The translations under genes were made by a program, and so were the position numbers. From Ceratobasidium sp. AG-K (taxonomy: Eukaryota > Basidiomycota > Agaricomycetes > Cantharellales > Ceratobasidiaceae), in NCBI GenBank assembly GCA_037039685.1, contig JAWNGF010000011.1, positions 1,426,001 to 1,490,000 of the forward strand: DNA of 64,000 bases. Direction: 5' to 3'. The notes under the pieces were generated by a model. It saw nothing but the letters and a program-made list of their open reading frames with translations. It did no database searches and had not been told where the DNA came from. Shown here one piece after another: positions 29,029-41,190 of the stretch. The first letter of the stretch is position 1. Each line of letters begins with the position of its first letter.

Positions 29029-31320
29029 ATGAAGTTGAGTGCGACAGTTGCATTATGTCTTGCATTCGGCAGCTCGGCTGTCTTGGCGGGTAAAAAGATT
29101 AAAGGGTTGTCGAACAATGCACAGGAATTGTAAGGTCATTGTACTTTGTGTTGAATTTCACTGAGACGATTGACAGGTTTGATATTGCGATGACCTATAA
29201 TGATGATGGTTGGGATTCGATTCGTGGTGTAACAGGGGCAGGGAGTGCTCGCGCTACGGCATGGTACGTTGCACGGCCAGGTTAAGACTTTTTTTTTATC
29301 CCAATTTTGGTTTAGGTACGCGGTTGGGCTTCTCGCACGCAACGATGGATCGGATGTAGCGACTGCCCGTGATATTATTGAGCGCGAAATCGTGGCCCAA
29401 TATACCGTTCCCGGGAACGCTTGGTATGGAACATACAAAAAGACGTTTGAAGAGCCAATTCCAGGAACAGCACAGTATTCCGCGACTATCTACGTGAGTT
29501 CTTCGCATGTGAACTCGTTAGCTCGGTTACTAAATTGTCCCTTTGTATACTGTAGAATTCGTATGATCCGAGTAAGAGCTTAACCAGTCGTATAATAAAT
29601 ATTTGCTTATAACCATCTCCAACCAACTTCACAGACTGGGTAAGCTAATATTGGCGCGATCCATTCTGTCCTTTACTCACGGTGTAATTTAGCGTGAGTT
29701 TGTCGGAACAGCGTTCATATTTGCGATTGAAGAGTATTCGAACCTACTTGGCAAGAGCCTGGTTGATAAAATGCTCGTCAGGTTCGTTCGACTGTCATAA
29801 TTCCCTCATGCGACGGAGCACTAATTATATCCCCCAAAGCTTGAAACACGCGGTCTTGGGTGGGCTTACGCGCGTCGGTCTGGATGGAGATAATCTGGAC
29901 TTGATATATACCAACCCTGCATTGATGCGTGCATTTTCGACCGGGTGGCTAGGGTACGTGTGGGGTTTCTACTCCAGAACCGTGTAGATTTCGAGTTCTT
30001 TCTAACCTATTCTTTCAGAAATCGAATTGGGGACGCAAACTTTACACAAACTGCTGAACGGGCACGTGGTTAAACTTGCGTTATGAACCACATTTAATAT
30101 TGACCCTCACAGGAGGCCAAATCGTTATACGAGATTTATCAGACCTCAAACAACTCTCTTCCTGAATTCAATGCGTAAGGATTTCTTTCTTTAATAAGCC
30201 TAATTACATGCTGGACTATTCATTTCAGCCCCACATACTATGGTATCGACATGTGGGCACTTTCTCTATGGAGCAAGTACACCCCTTCCAACAGCAGTCT
30301 TGCCAAATACGGGCCCCTAATGCTCTCTGGGCTCTGGGACACCATGGGTGAATACTACAACGCCAATCTCAAGAACTTTGCTGGACCATACGATCGGACT
30401 TACGGTAACGGTAAGCCATCTTCACTATGGCTAGCGATAAAGTCCTGAATCATGATATAATCCAGATATGACTACATACATGGCGGTCATTGGCTTGTAC
30501 CAATCATGCATTACTGGCAAAGCCAACGCGCCACTTCCACCAAAGCTCTATGCATCGAAGCATATTGACGACTGGGCTCAAGGTCATCTGGTTGCACTCA
30601 CTTGTGATACGGCGGTGAAATACGCTAGTTCCAAGGCCAAATCGGCCATGACCAAGTTTACCAAACCGAGGTTTTTGGAGCGCCACATTCGGTCAAGGTA
30701 AGCCGCCGCTTGACACGCGAATTCCAATCCTAAAGCCCAACTAGCGAGACCAATGACACCCGCCGACCGGTCACAACCTGGATCGAAGACTGGGCGATGC
30801 TCGGCGGCGAATCAATTAGCGAGACGGTGCACGTTCGGGGAGATCAGTTCACTCCTGGGCTGATACAATGGTCTCCTAAAAAGGGTTACATCTCGTGGAT
30901 CGCCTGGTCTCAGTCAGCCAATTGGCTATCCGGCGTCGTGAGCAACTCGAGCTCGGGCCAGCCAACATTAACACTATCATATCCTAATCGGACCATTCCT
31001 GGCACAGAGCGGTTTACGTTGATGACTGGCGGACTTCCATACGTGCGTGGTTCGAACATGACTTGGCCTGGGTTTGAGGGACTACCAGGAATAAAGCTGA
31101 AGGTTTCTACCACTGGAGTCGACGCGCCTTCAACGTACTTTAGTAACAACGCTCTTCATGAATAGTGAGTACCTCTTAAATGTTATACATGGCGTCTGTG
31201 ATTCAACTCCTTCACAATAGTCTCTACTGGAATACAACATATCATGTTTCTTCAAATTTCACTGGCGTTCCTTCGATTTCATTCACACTGGGTGAAACCG
31301 CAAAGGCGCCCGGCTCATGA
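29029..31320 (+). CDS. Secreted protein of unknown function, multi-exon
   Basis: ATG 29029 opens a signal peptide (KLSATVALCLAFGSSAVLAG), so the product is probably secreted. Many short introns follow: the first is at 29131 with GTAAGG, and others lie near 29272, 29493, 29945, 30062, 30175, 30409, 30697 and 31164. Stop TGA 31318-31320. Readable blocks: FDIAMTYNDDGWDSIRGVTG, ATAWYAVGLLARND, WREFVGTAF, YYGIDMWALSLWSKY, TWIEDWAMLGG, GLIQWSPKKGYISWIAWS. Repeated aromatic/helical pairs recall all-alpha glycosidase folds, but I cannot assign a family. Several N-x-S/T sites fit an extracellular protein. Confidence 0.65.
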
Positions 31321-32016
31321 TGCGGCTTCCTCCCTCAGGATACTCCTCGTCTATACAAGCACCTAAATATAAATAATAGCTGTTTGCAAGCTGCTTTCCC
31401 CACGCTTATGTCCTTGTTGTCCGGCAGATTCAAGGGTCGTAATTCACCCATACAAAACTAGCTCATTTGACCGTGCAATGTACATGTGATTATTCAAAAA
31501 GCCTCCCGCCCTCGCCATCTCAAGTACCCCGATACGTCGACTCCCTGACCGTCGGACACACAGCTATTATGGTTCTTCCTTCAAATTTGTGTTAAATTTG
31601 CACAGAATCAGTATTTCATTGTAACTGTTGTCCTAGTAAATCAAACATACCTCGTCTTGAACCTGTTCTTCATTACCCCCTCGCGGAATCACATCGGGGC
31701 CATCAAATAGAACTGGATCCTCTTTCTCTGGGTCATCTATGAATCTAAGTAGAGGATCTACCAGTCCACTTTTAATTTCGCCGCCGACTGAGAGGGGAAA
31801 CCTGCAATGGAGCGTAGGCTAACCTCGGCCAGCCTGAGCACGATAGACTCCGGACAGATTCCACGAACCGCCAAGTGTCCCAATCTGGACCTAGATCCAG
31901 TTGTGATGGCTATTGATCTTTGAGCAACAGTATGTGTTAGGGCCACATCTCATTCGTGAGAGTAATGTAGATACAATTATGTACATGGACAGTTCAACGC
32001 CGCAGGTATCTAGAGA
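31321..32016. other. Intergenic stretch between convergent genes
   Basis: About 700 bp between the tail of the secreted-protein gene and the tail of the NLR gene. Only short ORFs and AT-rich 3' UTR-like sequence. Confidence 0.4.
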
Positions 32017-35000
32017 TTAAGCTAACAACCCATCAGGTACCTGGTAACAGCCAGTCCACGCTTCCCCGATGAGAACTTTACTGAAATCGAGCTGGGCAAA
32101 TTCGTTCCCGGAGGCGAGAAGGGTATCTCCCGGGAGTAGTAAAGCATGGCGAACGTCCGGCGGGACCCAGGCCAACAGTCTAGACCCATCGCACTTTCCG
32201 ACTATCCATCCATCTTTGTTTATTGTCAATGATGACTGCTCAGCGGAACCAGAGCTGGATGGAAGTGCCTAAATAATTCCAAATAGCCCAATGACGTTAG
32301 AGCCTTTCAGAATAAAACCTTGATATGACCCACCCTTGTTTGGTTGGTGAGAGAAATGGTATCCCACAGTCGTATAATACCCTCGGTACAACCGGAAACG
32401 ACGCGGGTGCCGTCGGGCGAAAAGGCTACGCATGTAACCATTCCAGTATGTCCTTCAAGGGGACCAAGCACCATCTCTCCGTTCTGTAAATCCCACACCC
32501 GTATAGTCTTGTCGTTAGACCCGGATACAATATACGTAGAATCAGGTGAGAATGAGAGTGATGTAATCGAGTTAGTGTGTCCTTTGATCAAACTATAGGG
32601 CGCTCGCCGATTTTGTGCGTCCCATAGACGTATAGTTTTATCCCATGCCCCAGTAACAATATGCGTGCCGTCGGGCGAAAAGGCGACTGAACTAATCCAG
32701 TTGGTATGCCCCTCGAAACTAAGAACTACTTCGCCACTTTGCATGTCCCATACGCGTATAGTTTTATCACTGGAGCCGGAGGCAAGGTAAGCACCGTCTG
32801 GTGAAACTGCAACTGATGTAACCCAGCCCCTGTGTGCCTTCAGTGGATGGAGGACCAGTTTGCCAGTCTGAGCATCCCATATTCGGATCGACTGATCACC
32901 AGAGCCAGAGACCACGTATCTACTATCGGGTGAGAAGCCTACTGACATGATCGGTTTGGTATGCCCAGTAAGCGGACCAAAAAGCATCTGCCCGTCTACT
33001 GGGTCCCAAATTCGTATGGTATTGTCGGACGAACCAGAGACGATTCGACGACCGTCAGGCGATAAAGCAACGGAAATAACCCAGTCCTCATGCCCTGTAA
33101 GCGGCTCGATCGCCATGTGCCCATTTCGCCCATCCCAAACCCGTACTGTCGTATCGCCAGACCCCGAGACTATACGACTACCGTCGGCCGAGAGTGCGAC
33201 AGATGTAACAATAGCCGTGTGCCCTTCAAGCGGCTCTAGCACCATTGACCCATCCTGCGCATTCCAGACGCATATAGTCGTGTCGCTTGAGCCTGATACA
33301 ATGCGAGCGTCGTCGAGTGAAATGGCAACAGACGTCACCGGCCCCTTGTGGCCTCGGAGCGGACCAAGCAACTTTTGCTTGCTTTTTACGTCCCATACGC
33401 ATATAGTCATGTCCCACGAGCCAGAGATAATGCAGTCACCGTCAGATGAAAAGGCAACCGATGTCACCCAACCATCGTGCTCCTTCAACATGGCTAGGTC
33501 TTTTTTCCCGGCCCGTGGCTCCCATATACATATGGCTTTATCGCTAGAGGAAGATGCAACGCGTGTGCCATCAGGCGAGAACGCAACAGACATGACACAG
33601 TCACCATGCCCTTCAAATGGCCGAAGAACTGGTTGTCCGCTTCGTAGGTTCCACAAGCGGAGGGTTTTGTCAGAAGAGCCTGAAATAACATGGGAACCGT
33701 CCGGCGAGGGGGCGATAGCTACGACCGATCCATCATGCCCTACGAGCGGCCCAAATACGGGCTGCCCACTCTTTGAATCCCAGATACGTATGGTTTTATC
33801 GAGAGATCCCGATATAACGAGTGCACCGTCGAGAGAGAATGCGACCGATGTGACTGAATTCGTATGTCCCTCAAGAGGACCTAGTGCCATCCGCCCGTTT
33901 TCTGCATTCCATACGCAAACTGTATTATCATCAGAGCCAGAGGCCATGCAAGCACCGTCGGGAGAGAGAGCGACAGATGTGACCGAACCGTTGTGTCCGA
34001 TGAGCGGACCGAGCACCAATTTTCCGCTCCCCATGTCCCACACACGTATGGCCTTGTCGTCGGAGCCAGAGACGATGCGGACGCCGGCAGACGCGCGATT
34101 AAATGCAACCGAGGTAACTGAGCCTTTGTGTCCTGTAAGCGAATCAAGTGCATTTGGTTTGCAATACGCGTCCCAGATCCTTATGGTTCCGTCTTCTGAG
34201 CTCGACATGATGCGAGTACTATCGGGGGAAAAGGATACGGAGATGACCGAATTGGTATGCCCCATCAGTGGACCAAGTAACATATCACCGCTTCCCGCGT
34301 CCCACAGACGTACAGTGGTATCTCTGGAGCCAGAGACAATACGAGTACCATTGGGTGACAATGCGACCGACATAATCGAACCACTATGCCCCTCAAGTGG
34401 GCCGGAGATAGTTTGTAAACCACTCCTATCCCAAACGTTTATATTGTTGTCGTCGGAACCAGAAACTATGCGATTGCCATCGACTGAGACTGAAAGAGAT
34501 ATTACCGAGCTGGCATGCCCCTCGAACGATCCAAGGGCTACTCCGCTTTGTGGATCCCATATGTATATAGTACCATTTTCTGTGCCAGAGGCAAGGTGAC
34601 TATTGTTGGGAGAGTGTGCGACAGCAGTGATTGAACGTGGGTGCCGGAGGAGAACCGATTTTCCACTGAGAGCATGACATATGCGCAGAACCTTATCATC
34701 GAAGCTAGAGACTACACGAATGCCATTAGAGGAAGTGATGATGCAGTGAACCGAGCCAGGTTGTCCTTTCAATTTAGGATTTGCCTGCCCACTCATTATA
34801 TCCCACCACCAAATCAAACCATCAGGAGAAGCTGAGACGATGCATGTGCCATTCGGTGAGAATGAGATAGATTGAATTGGTTGCTCCGATTGAGCGAGCG
34901 GACCGCGCAAAAGCTTTCCGGTAAGCGACTCCCGGACGTATACCCGGCCCTCGAGAATCATGGCAACCCGAGTATTATCAGGCGACCAAATAACCGAGGC

Positions 35001-37443
35001 CGCTGAACTACCTATATTCCACGTGGCAAGAAGGTCGGATTGACGCTTTAGTATCGTCGCACCAGTAGCTACAATTCCTCCTCGCACACGTGTGGCAAAG
35101 TTTTGGGAAACTGGATTAGACTCTGGCCAAAAGGGCAGCAATGAAACGTAGATGTGAGGTGTGCTTTGTGAGGCGGGACTTGCTGTAAAGGCCACTACAA
35201 ATCGCCACGCGTCGTGGACGAGATGAGAGAGTTTTTCTGAACAGGAATGGCGCTGTACTTGTTTGAGACACAGTGACTATCGTATCGTCGAAGCTACCTA
35301 CTATGCACCAGTCCTCCACCCGTCGTAACGCTTCCACGCCAATTATTAGGCTTTTCTGCAAGTTTAGGACCTCCATCCACAACAAAAGTCGCACAGAAAG
35401 AAAATCCTCTAGTCGTTTGATAATGAGGGGTGACATTTCGACGCATACAAGGTGTGTCGCCCAATACCGGCATGCATATGACAGCTCTGAAGATATTGCC
35501 TGGCTTACCCTTTCGGTTAGGTTTTCGATCATATCATCCGGAATATACGATGAATTCAGCCCGCATATGTTAAACTGTGGCATCGTGTTTCGAATGCAGT
35601 CAAAACACCGTTGGGCGAGTACGTAATTTTGAGTAGCCAGGTTGCAATAGTGGGCTTTTGACCGGGTGGGATCGGATATATAGTTGTAGAAGGATGTATG
35701 TAGAGTAGATACTAGCCCGCTCGACTCGTGGATATAAAGCACGGACCACAGTGGTTGAAGCGCTGCGCGGACCCGCTCAATGTTGTCTAGTCCGGTTAGT
35801 CCGGACAGGGCGCTAATGGTAACTGGCTCTTGAACGGATACTACAGCGTGCAAAACACGCTTTGTGTCCTCCTTGTCTTCGCCCTCTAGGCCTGGGTCAT
35901 CAATTGCCGCCTCCAATATCAAAGCGTATCGTTCGTCGATTTCCTTGTAAAGCCCATCGCTATTAACGGTCGATCCATTCAAGACATTCGCCAGTCGTCT
36001 ACGGGGGTTCCTGCCGAAGTTTTGATAACCGATATATCGTACCATTGCAGCTGCATAAACAAACAAGCCACCTGCATGCCGCGCTAGCGCTCTAATATCC
36101 GGTTCAGATGGCCCAATCGATCCCAGTGCTTCTCGCAGATAGCTTTTAATATCATCTTGAACTATGCAATCGTCCAGTTCGTGCAGCGCCAGTCGCAAAG
36201 CCTCCTGTCGATCAACACGGTACTTCATTTGGTCCCGTACCTCAGGTTCTGGTCGACTACAGATAATGAACTTTATTCCTAGATCCTTGCCGGTTTTATG
36301 TAACACCTGTACGATCCGAGAGACCCCGTTTTTGTTGTCGCATTCGTCGAGTGCATCGATTACAAAAGTAGAGCCGCTGGGAATACTACCGCGCTTCTTG
36401 AGTACTGGTTGGGTGATGAGTAGTTCGAACTGCCTTTCCAGTGGTAGCCCGTGTATAACTGGATTCGCCGCCAGCGCTTGGGAGATGGCAACTCTGAGGT
36501 CCGGTGAATAGCGCGCGAGCTGATACGCGATCGACGGGATAACCCGACTGACGTTTTTGCACTCTGGTAAATGTCGAGAACAAAAGAAGCTACCTGCAAG
36601 CAGGTTGGAGTTCTGTAGCCTATCGCAAATGCTATACGCTATTGCAGTCTTGCCAGTCCCTGCCATCCCGGTTAGCCAGAACATTGGCCCTGATGAAGGA
36701 TCATGGATCCATGAAAGCATTTGATCCAAAACGTTTGCGCGTGTACCTTGTACGCATGGTCCACGTTTCAATGTTGTGGCTTGCTCCGAATTGTAGAATG
36801 CCGGCCATGATGGATCCAGTCGATCCAGACGACGTTCCTAAAACTACCCGTCAATACAACGCCAAGGGTTTAAGGGCTTATTTACTAGAATTGAATTGTA
36901 CCGGTCCCCGTGTATCGATAGGGCCATATCCAGCTACGCAAACGTAAATGGTGATGCTTCGCAACAAATAATAGCCGCATACCAGGAAGTTTTGTAAACA
37001 TCCCCGAACGTTGGAGTGGCACGACTTTATCTTCTCGTAGTTCTTGTCTGCATCTACGATCTGCCTCATAGATGACGAGAACTCGAGCCTCTCCAGTTCC
37101 CTAAATTCTGTCATGATACGGCTTCCAAACACAGATATTAGATGATTACTGCAAAATCATGTCACAACACTAACTCGCACAACATCTCCATGCTGTCAAT
37201 CAACATTGGGTCGAATTCTTCTGTGGCGTGCTTCTGTATAATCCGAGAAATAGCTTCAAGTTCATCCCGTAGTTCACAAAACTGTCTGTGTATCTGTACG
37301 AGTATAGATAGGTTCTTAATTCACACAAGTAGAGGGTATTTTTATTGATTCACCTCCTCTGCGCCCTGTGCCAATTGCATAATACCGATTGATTCGCGCA
37401 TAGCATGCCTTAACGGGGCAAATACGTCGCGAAATCTAGACAT
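32017..37443 (-). CDS. NACHT-WD40 STAND protein (fungal NLR), 21 WD units
   Basis: Fungal NLRs of this build are signal-transducing ATPases linked to non-self recognition and cell death. The gene runs from ATG 37443 (MSRFRDVFAPLRHAM) through short N-terminal exons (37443-37354, 37293 onward, then one reading RIMTEFRELERLEF, one reading LDMALSIHGDRYNSIL). The NACHT exon ends at 35298. It has Walker A (GMAGTGKT), Walker B (FVIDALDECDN) and the winged-helix part (YRVDRQEALRLALHELD, LHTSFYNYISD). After a 61-bp intron (35297-35237) comes the WD40 region, exon 35236-32319. After a 50-bp intron the last exon is 32268-32017 (ending GCYQVPDGLLA). The N-terminal ~130 residues are helical and may be a HeLo/MLKL-like execution domain (low certainty). 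No stop breaks the reading. Confidence 0.88.
32319..35060 (-). repeat. WD40 repeat array, 21 units of about 42-43 codons
   Basis: Units of ~129 bp, each with SV.SVAFSPDG, (I/V)VSGS.D.TIR(V/I)WD and GPLEGH blocks. I count 21 units, which equals three seven-bladed propellers. The first three (nearest 35000) are degenerate and the rest are closely similar to each other. This regular sequence also produces a long antisense open frame that is not a gene. Confidence 0.85.
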
Positions 37444-38089
37444 ATCGACAACAAAGCGTGTGGTCGTACAGCATAGATAAGCAGTTGTGACACTGACGCT
37501 AGGCGCCAATATCAACACAACTACAACTACAAACAGCGTTTACGCCTCGGCGATACCCACCCCACTTACTGTAACCATTCAAAACCCACAATCCAGTAAC
37601 CTTTCAATCCATTGCTACCCACACCATTTGCAATTAATAGTAAATGAGCCCAATGCCAAGAAAACGCTACATTACCAGCTAACCACGACCCTGACTCGGG
37701 CACAACCGGATGCGAGAAAACTCCGAGTGTGAACGATGCCAAGCGCCCGATCTCGATCTCCCCCGCGCTCCACGTAAAAGCTTGGCAAGGCAGTGAGCCG
37801 AGACCGGAGAGATATCCGCACATGACTGGAGAACGGATGGAAAGCGACGAGAAAGGAAGGATTCACAAGTCAATACTCAAGTGGGTGTGCAATATGCCTG
37901 ATGAGCAATGGAAACGATGGGGCAGCCGAAATGGGGATGGAAACGAGAGGCCCATCTGTGTCTGATTCCTTAACATCACGCAAGATAACGCTCGAATATG
38001 GTGAAGATAGCGATAAGTAAAAACTCGATTCAATGCACAATACAAGTACACACTAAACCAATACAACGATAGCGACCCAAAACGAAAAT
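37444..38089. other. Intergenic stretch upstream of the NLR gene and downstream of PacC
   Basis: About 650 bp. It should carry the NLR promoter and the PacC 3' UTR. No motif recognised with confidence. Confidence 0.4.
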
Positions 38090-40360
38090 CTACGCAACCA
38101 TCTCGACGTCCCGCACAGCAGGCAACGGTTTCGACTCGCCATGCTTCTCTACCCACTCGCGGTTGACCGCAACGAGCATCGCCTGGATGACTGCAATGTG
38201 CTTCAACTGTTCTTCGACTTCCTTGTTTGCTGCACCGCCGTTGAGCGCGATGGAAGCAAAGGAGGGCAGAACGGTCGAAGAGGAGGACGAGGGAGAGCCA
38301 GCGCGCGAGGTGGCCGTGCTGGACGAGTCGTCGTCCTCATCTTCCTCACTGCTCGATGACCGGGGCGAACCAGCCACGGGGCGAAGCCTGAACGAAGGCT
38401 CGAGCAACGACGCGATGCCAGGCAGCGTGATCTTTTCTCCCGTCGACTCCGGCATAGGCGCGGGCGGCAGGGTGGGGTATAGATTCGAACTCGTCATCGA
38501 CGAGGGGAGCTTGGCCGGCATCCCAGGCGTGCGCATGCCCAGTCGGGGTTCGACGGGCGCAGCGGGAGGCGGGAGACGAGGCTTGTCTTCGCCGTCCGAC
38601 ATCTCTTCGTCTTCTTCCTTGACGGCGGGCGGGGCAGCCTTGAGCGGGACGACGCTGCGCTTATCGCCCAGTCCGACCGCACCGGGGAACCCAGGCAAGC
38701 CAGCCAGGCCGGCGGGGAGGGGCGGCACGGCGCGGCTCGGGCGGAGCGCATCAAACTCAAACTCAGACTCGGAAGCGCTCGCGGACCGGCGGCTGCTCGA
38801 GCTTGCGGGGCGGCGTGGGACGGCTTGGGGCGACGAGGACTTGGCGTCGTCCGAAGAGGCAGAAGGTGTGTGGGCGGCGGCGTTATTGGCAGCGGCGGCG
38901 GCAGTAAGGGCCGAGAGGTCGAGTCCGGGGTAGAGGCCGGCGGCGATTTGGCTTTGGACCGCCAAGGCCTGAGCCTGTGCCTGTTGATAGGCAGCAATGG
39001 CATTATAGTCGACGCCCCCGAGGCCGGCGCCGCCGAGCATACCCAGACCAGGCAAGCCACCGAGGCCAAGTCCAAGGCCAAGTAGGCCAGGCATGCCGGC
39101 GAGACCAAACTGGGCGAGCGCAGTGGGGTCGAGGTATTGCTGGGGCGGCGGGTGCGCAATAGGCGGTGGGGCAAGGCCGAGCGCATGTGCATATACAGAC
39201 GAGGCAACCTGCTCGCCAAGCTTGACGAGATACTGGTTCCACTGGGAGAGTTCCTCGGAGGAGCGGGGGTCGGGCAGCGGGACGACAGGGGCGGGCGCAC
39301 CCGTGCCGGCATTGGGATGAAGCGCGAGCGAGGGATGGGCCGCTCCGAGGGGCGGGAAGCCGAGTGACGAGAGCGATGACAGGCGCTCGGCCATTTCTAA
39401 TTCACGTTAGATGGATATGACGGCAGACCGAGATACTTACGAGCATCATACGTGGGTTGGAACTTGCGCTTCTTGGCATCTGTCCAAAAGTCATCCGAGG
39501 GACTGGCGGGATCGCTCCCACCGCGACCACGCTTGCCGAGGGCGGGGGTGTCCCAGCCGTAGCCAATATCTGCATGCGGGGGCATGGGCGAGATCCGGGC
39601 CGAAGCTACGCCAGTCAGTATGCGTCAGGCAATAAACGGTAAACTTACCGGGCGTGAGAGCCTCGTCGGCCGAGCGAGGAGAGACGCTGCCAAACTCGGG
39701 TGCGGTGAGGCCGGGGCCATATTGGTTGTGGTGCTGTTGGCCGGCGAATGAAGCAATGGTCGGGCTCCGAGCATGCTCGCGGGTGGCGGTGGCGCCAGCG
39801 AGGTATGCCAAGTTGTGGCCAGCGCCGAGGCCAAGCCCAGCCAGCGAAGGGTGGAGGCTGTTCAGGTCGATGCCTCGGGGAGCATTGGGCGCTTGTGCCC
39901 GTACACGCTCTACATAGCCTTCATCGTGGACGGTAATGGCCTTGGAGTGGCGGTGGGCGAGATGGTGTTCCTCGGTGTGGATCTTTTCGTGCTTCTTGAG
40001 ATCCTGAGGGCGCTTGAATGGCTTGCTGCAGATTTCACAGACATGGGGCTTGAGCGGCGTGTGCACACGCAGATGCGAGGTAATATGGTCGCGCTTGGCA
40101 CACGTTGCTCCACAGCCCTTCCACTTGCAGGTCAGACAGAGGTTGTTGGTCGACTTGCGGCCGATATGGTCGTTGCACAGATGGATATACAGTAATTCGG
40201 CGTCGGGCAGGGTCTTGTCGCAACCTTCCCATAGACATTGGTGGCCCTTGTCGGGCGGCGGCGAGGCGGGTGCAGCAGCAGGGGGCGGAGTGTCGGGCAT
40301 TACAAACGGTGCGTAGGCAGCGAGGGGGTGGGGAAGAGTGCGGTTGGCGAAGAGGTGCAT
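38090..40360 (-). CDS. pacC: PacC/Rim101 pH-response zinc-finger transcription factor
   Basis: PacC activates alkaline-pH genes after proteolytic processing by the Pal/Rim pathway. Exons 40360-39649, 39605-39441 and 39396-38090 total 2184 nt (727 residues) with matching phases. Three C2H2 fingers lie at about residues 40-135: [56 protein letters not shown] basic NLS-like [11 protein letters not shown] precedes [10 protein letters not shown], as in relatives. The C-terminal ~430 residues are Pro/Gly/Ser-rich with an acidic Ser-Glu-Asp tract ([14 protein letters not shown]), consistent with the regulatory region removed on activation. ATG 40360 is the first in frame; a second Met at residue 21 is an alternative. 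Confidence 0.92.
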
Positions 40361-41190
40361 CTCTTATATAAGGGGTCGATCAGGCTCAAATGCCAAGAGA
40401 GTCCACAGGGATCTTATACATTTGCTGGGCATTCAGGGTACACCCAAACAGCCGTTCCTGCCAGCCTGCGGTCTGCGGGGTAAGTGGACTCTGTCCAATC
40501 AGCATTAGGCACCTACACCCGGGGTCCTCCGCAGCTGCCGGCCGCGAGCTAAATGCGTCACTCGTTCTCATCCGACGTTACCACAATGACGTGAGCCAGT
40601 GGTGAGCCGCACATGTCTTAGCTTCGCTAGTGCTTCACTGCTCCCGCCGGGCTTGGCAGCGCCCCACATGTGATTCGCGCTCAGATGCCTTGGCGGTGGC
40701 GATGCCGTACCCGCTCTCGCCCACTCTCCAGCTGCTGGTATCGGATTTCTGCATAAATAACTCGTCTTTTATTAGGTCGACAGAAATAGCCCGCCAGCGG
40801 TGTCGTCCTATGGAATCCAAACAAGTACTTATAGAAACACCGAGGGTTACCAAGCTTATCGTACGTCATTAGCAACCAGTGTTCCACGTATGGTAGAGGT
40901 AACAGAGCATACGTGAACGTGGGTCAGATGCCGTCAAGCTTGCTATTGAATTCGGGCCGCCGACCAGCTCGAGCACCCGAGCTATCTGAACCACTCATCG
41001 CACAGGCACGTCCGACGCAATAGTAGCATCGACATTGACGCCTAACCCAACGAGTCTAACCCAGGCGTCTACACTCTGCACTCGTGCCCCGGGGCCGACC
41101 TTCCGGGGTCCCATCCTGCACCTCAGGGAAACACGCCCAGATCCCCATTTATCACCCATCCGAGCCTCGGTCGCATTCCTTCCTGCCGTC
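40361..41190. promoter_or_regulatory. Divergent intergenic region between PacC and the dsRBD gene, with three GCCAAG sites
   Basis: PacC binds GCCARG. GCCAAG occurs at 40392-40397 (plus), 40652-40657 and 40689-40694 (minus), all within 335 bp upstream of the PacC start. Chance would give about 0.3. Autoregulation of pacC is known in other fungi, so this fits, but no binding is shown. Confidence 0.45.

Noticed and set aside
32947..34599. 550-codon open frame on the plus strand
   Set aside because: It is antisense to the WD40 array. Its ~43-codon periodicity mirrors the repeats, and the sense strand encodes a clear protein.
38163..38933. 256-codon plus-strand ORF
   Set aside because: Antisense shadow of the Ser/Pro/Gly-rich, GC-rich C-terminal region of PacC.
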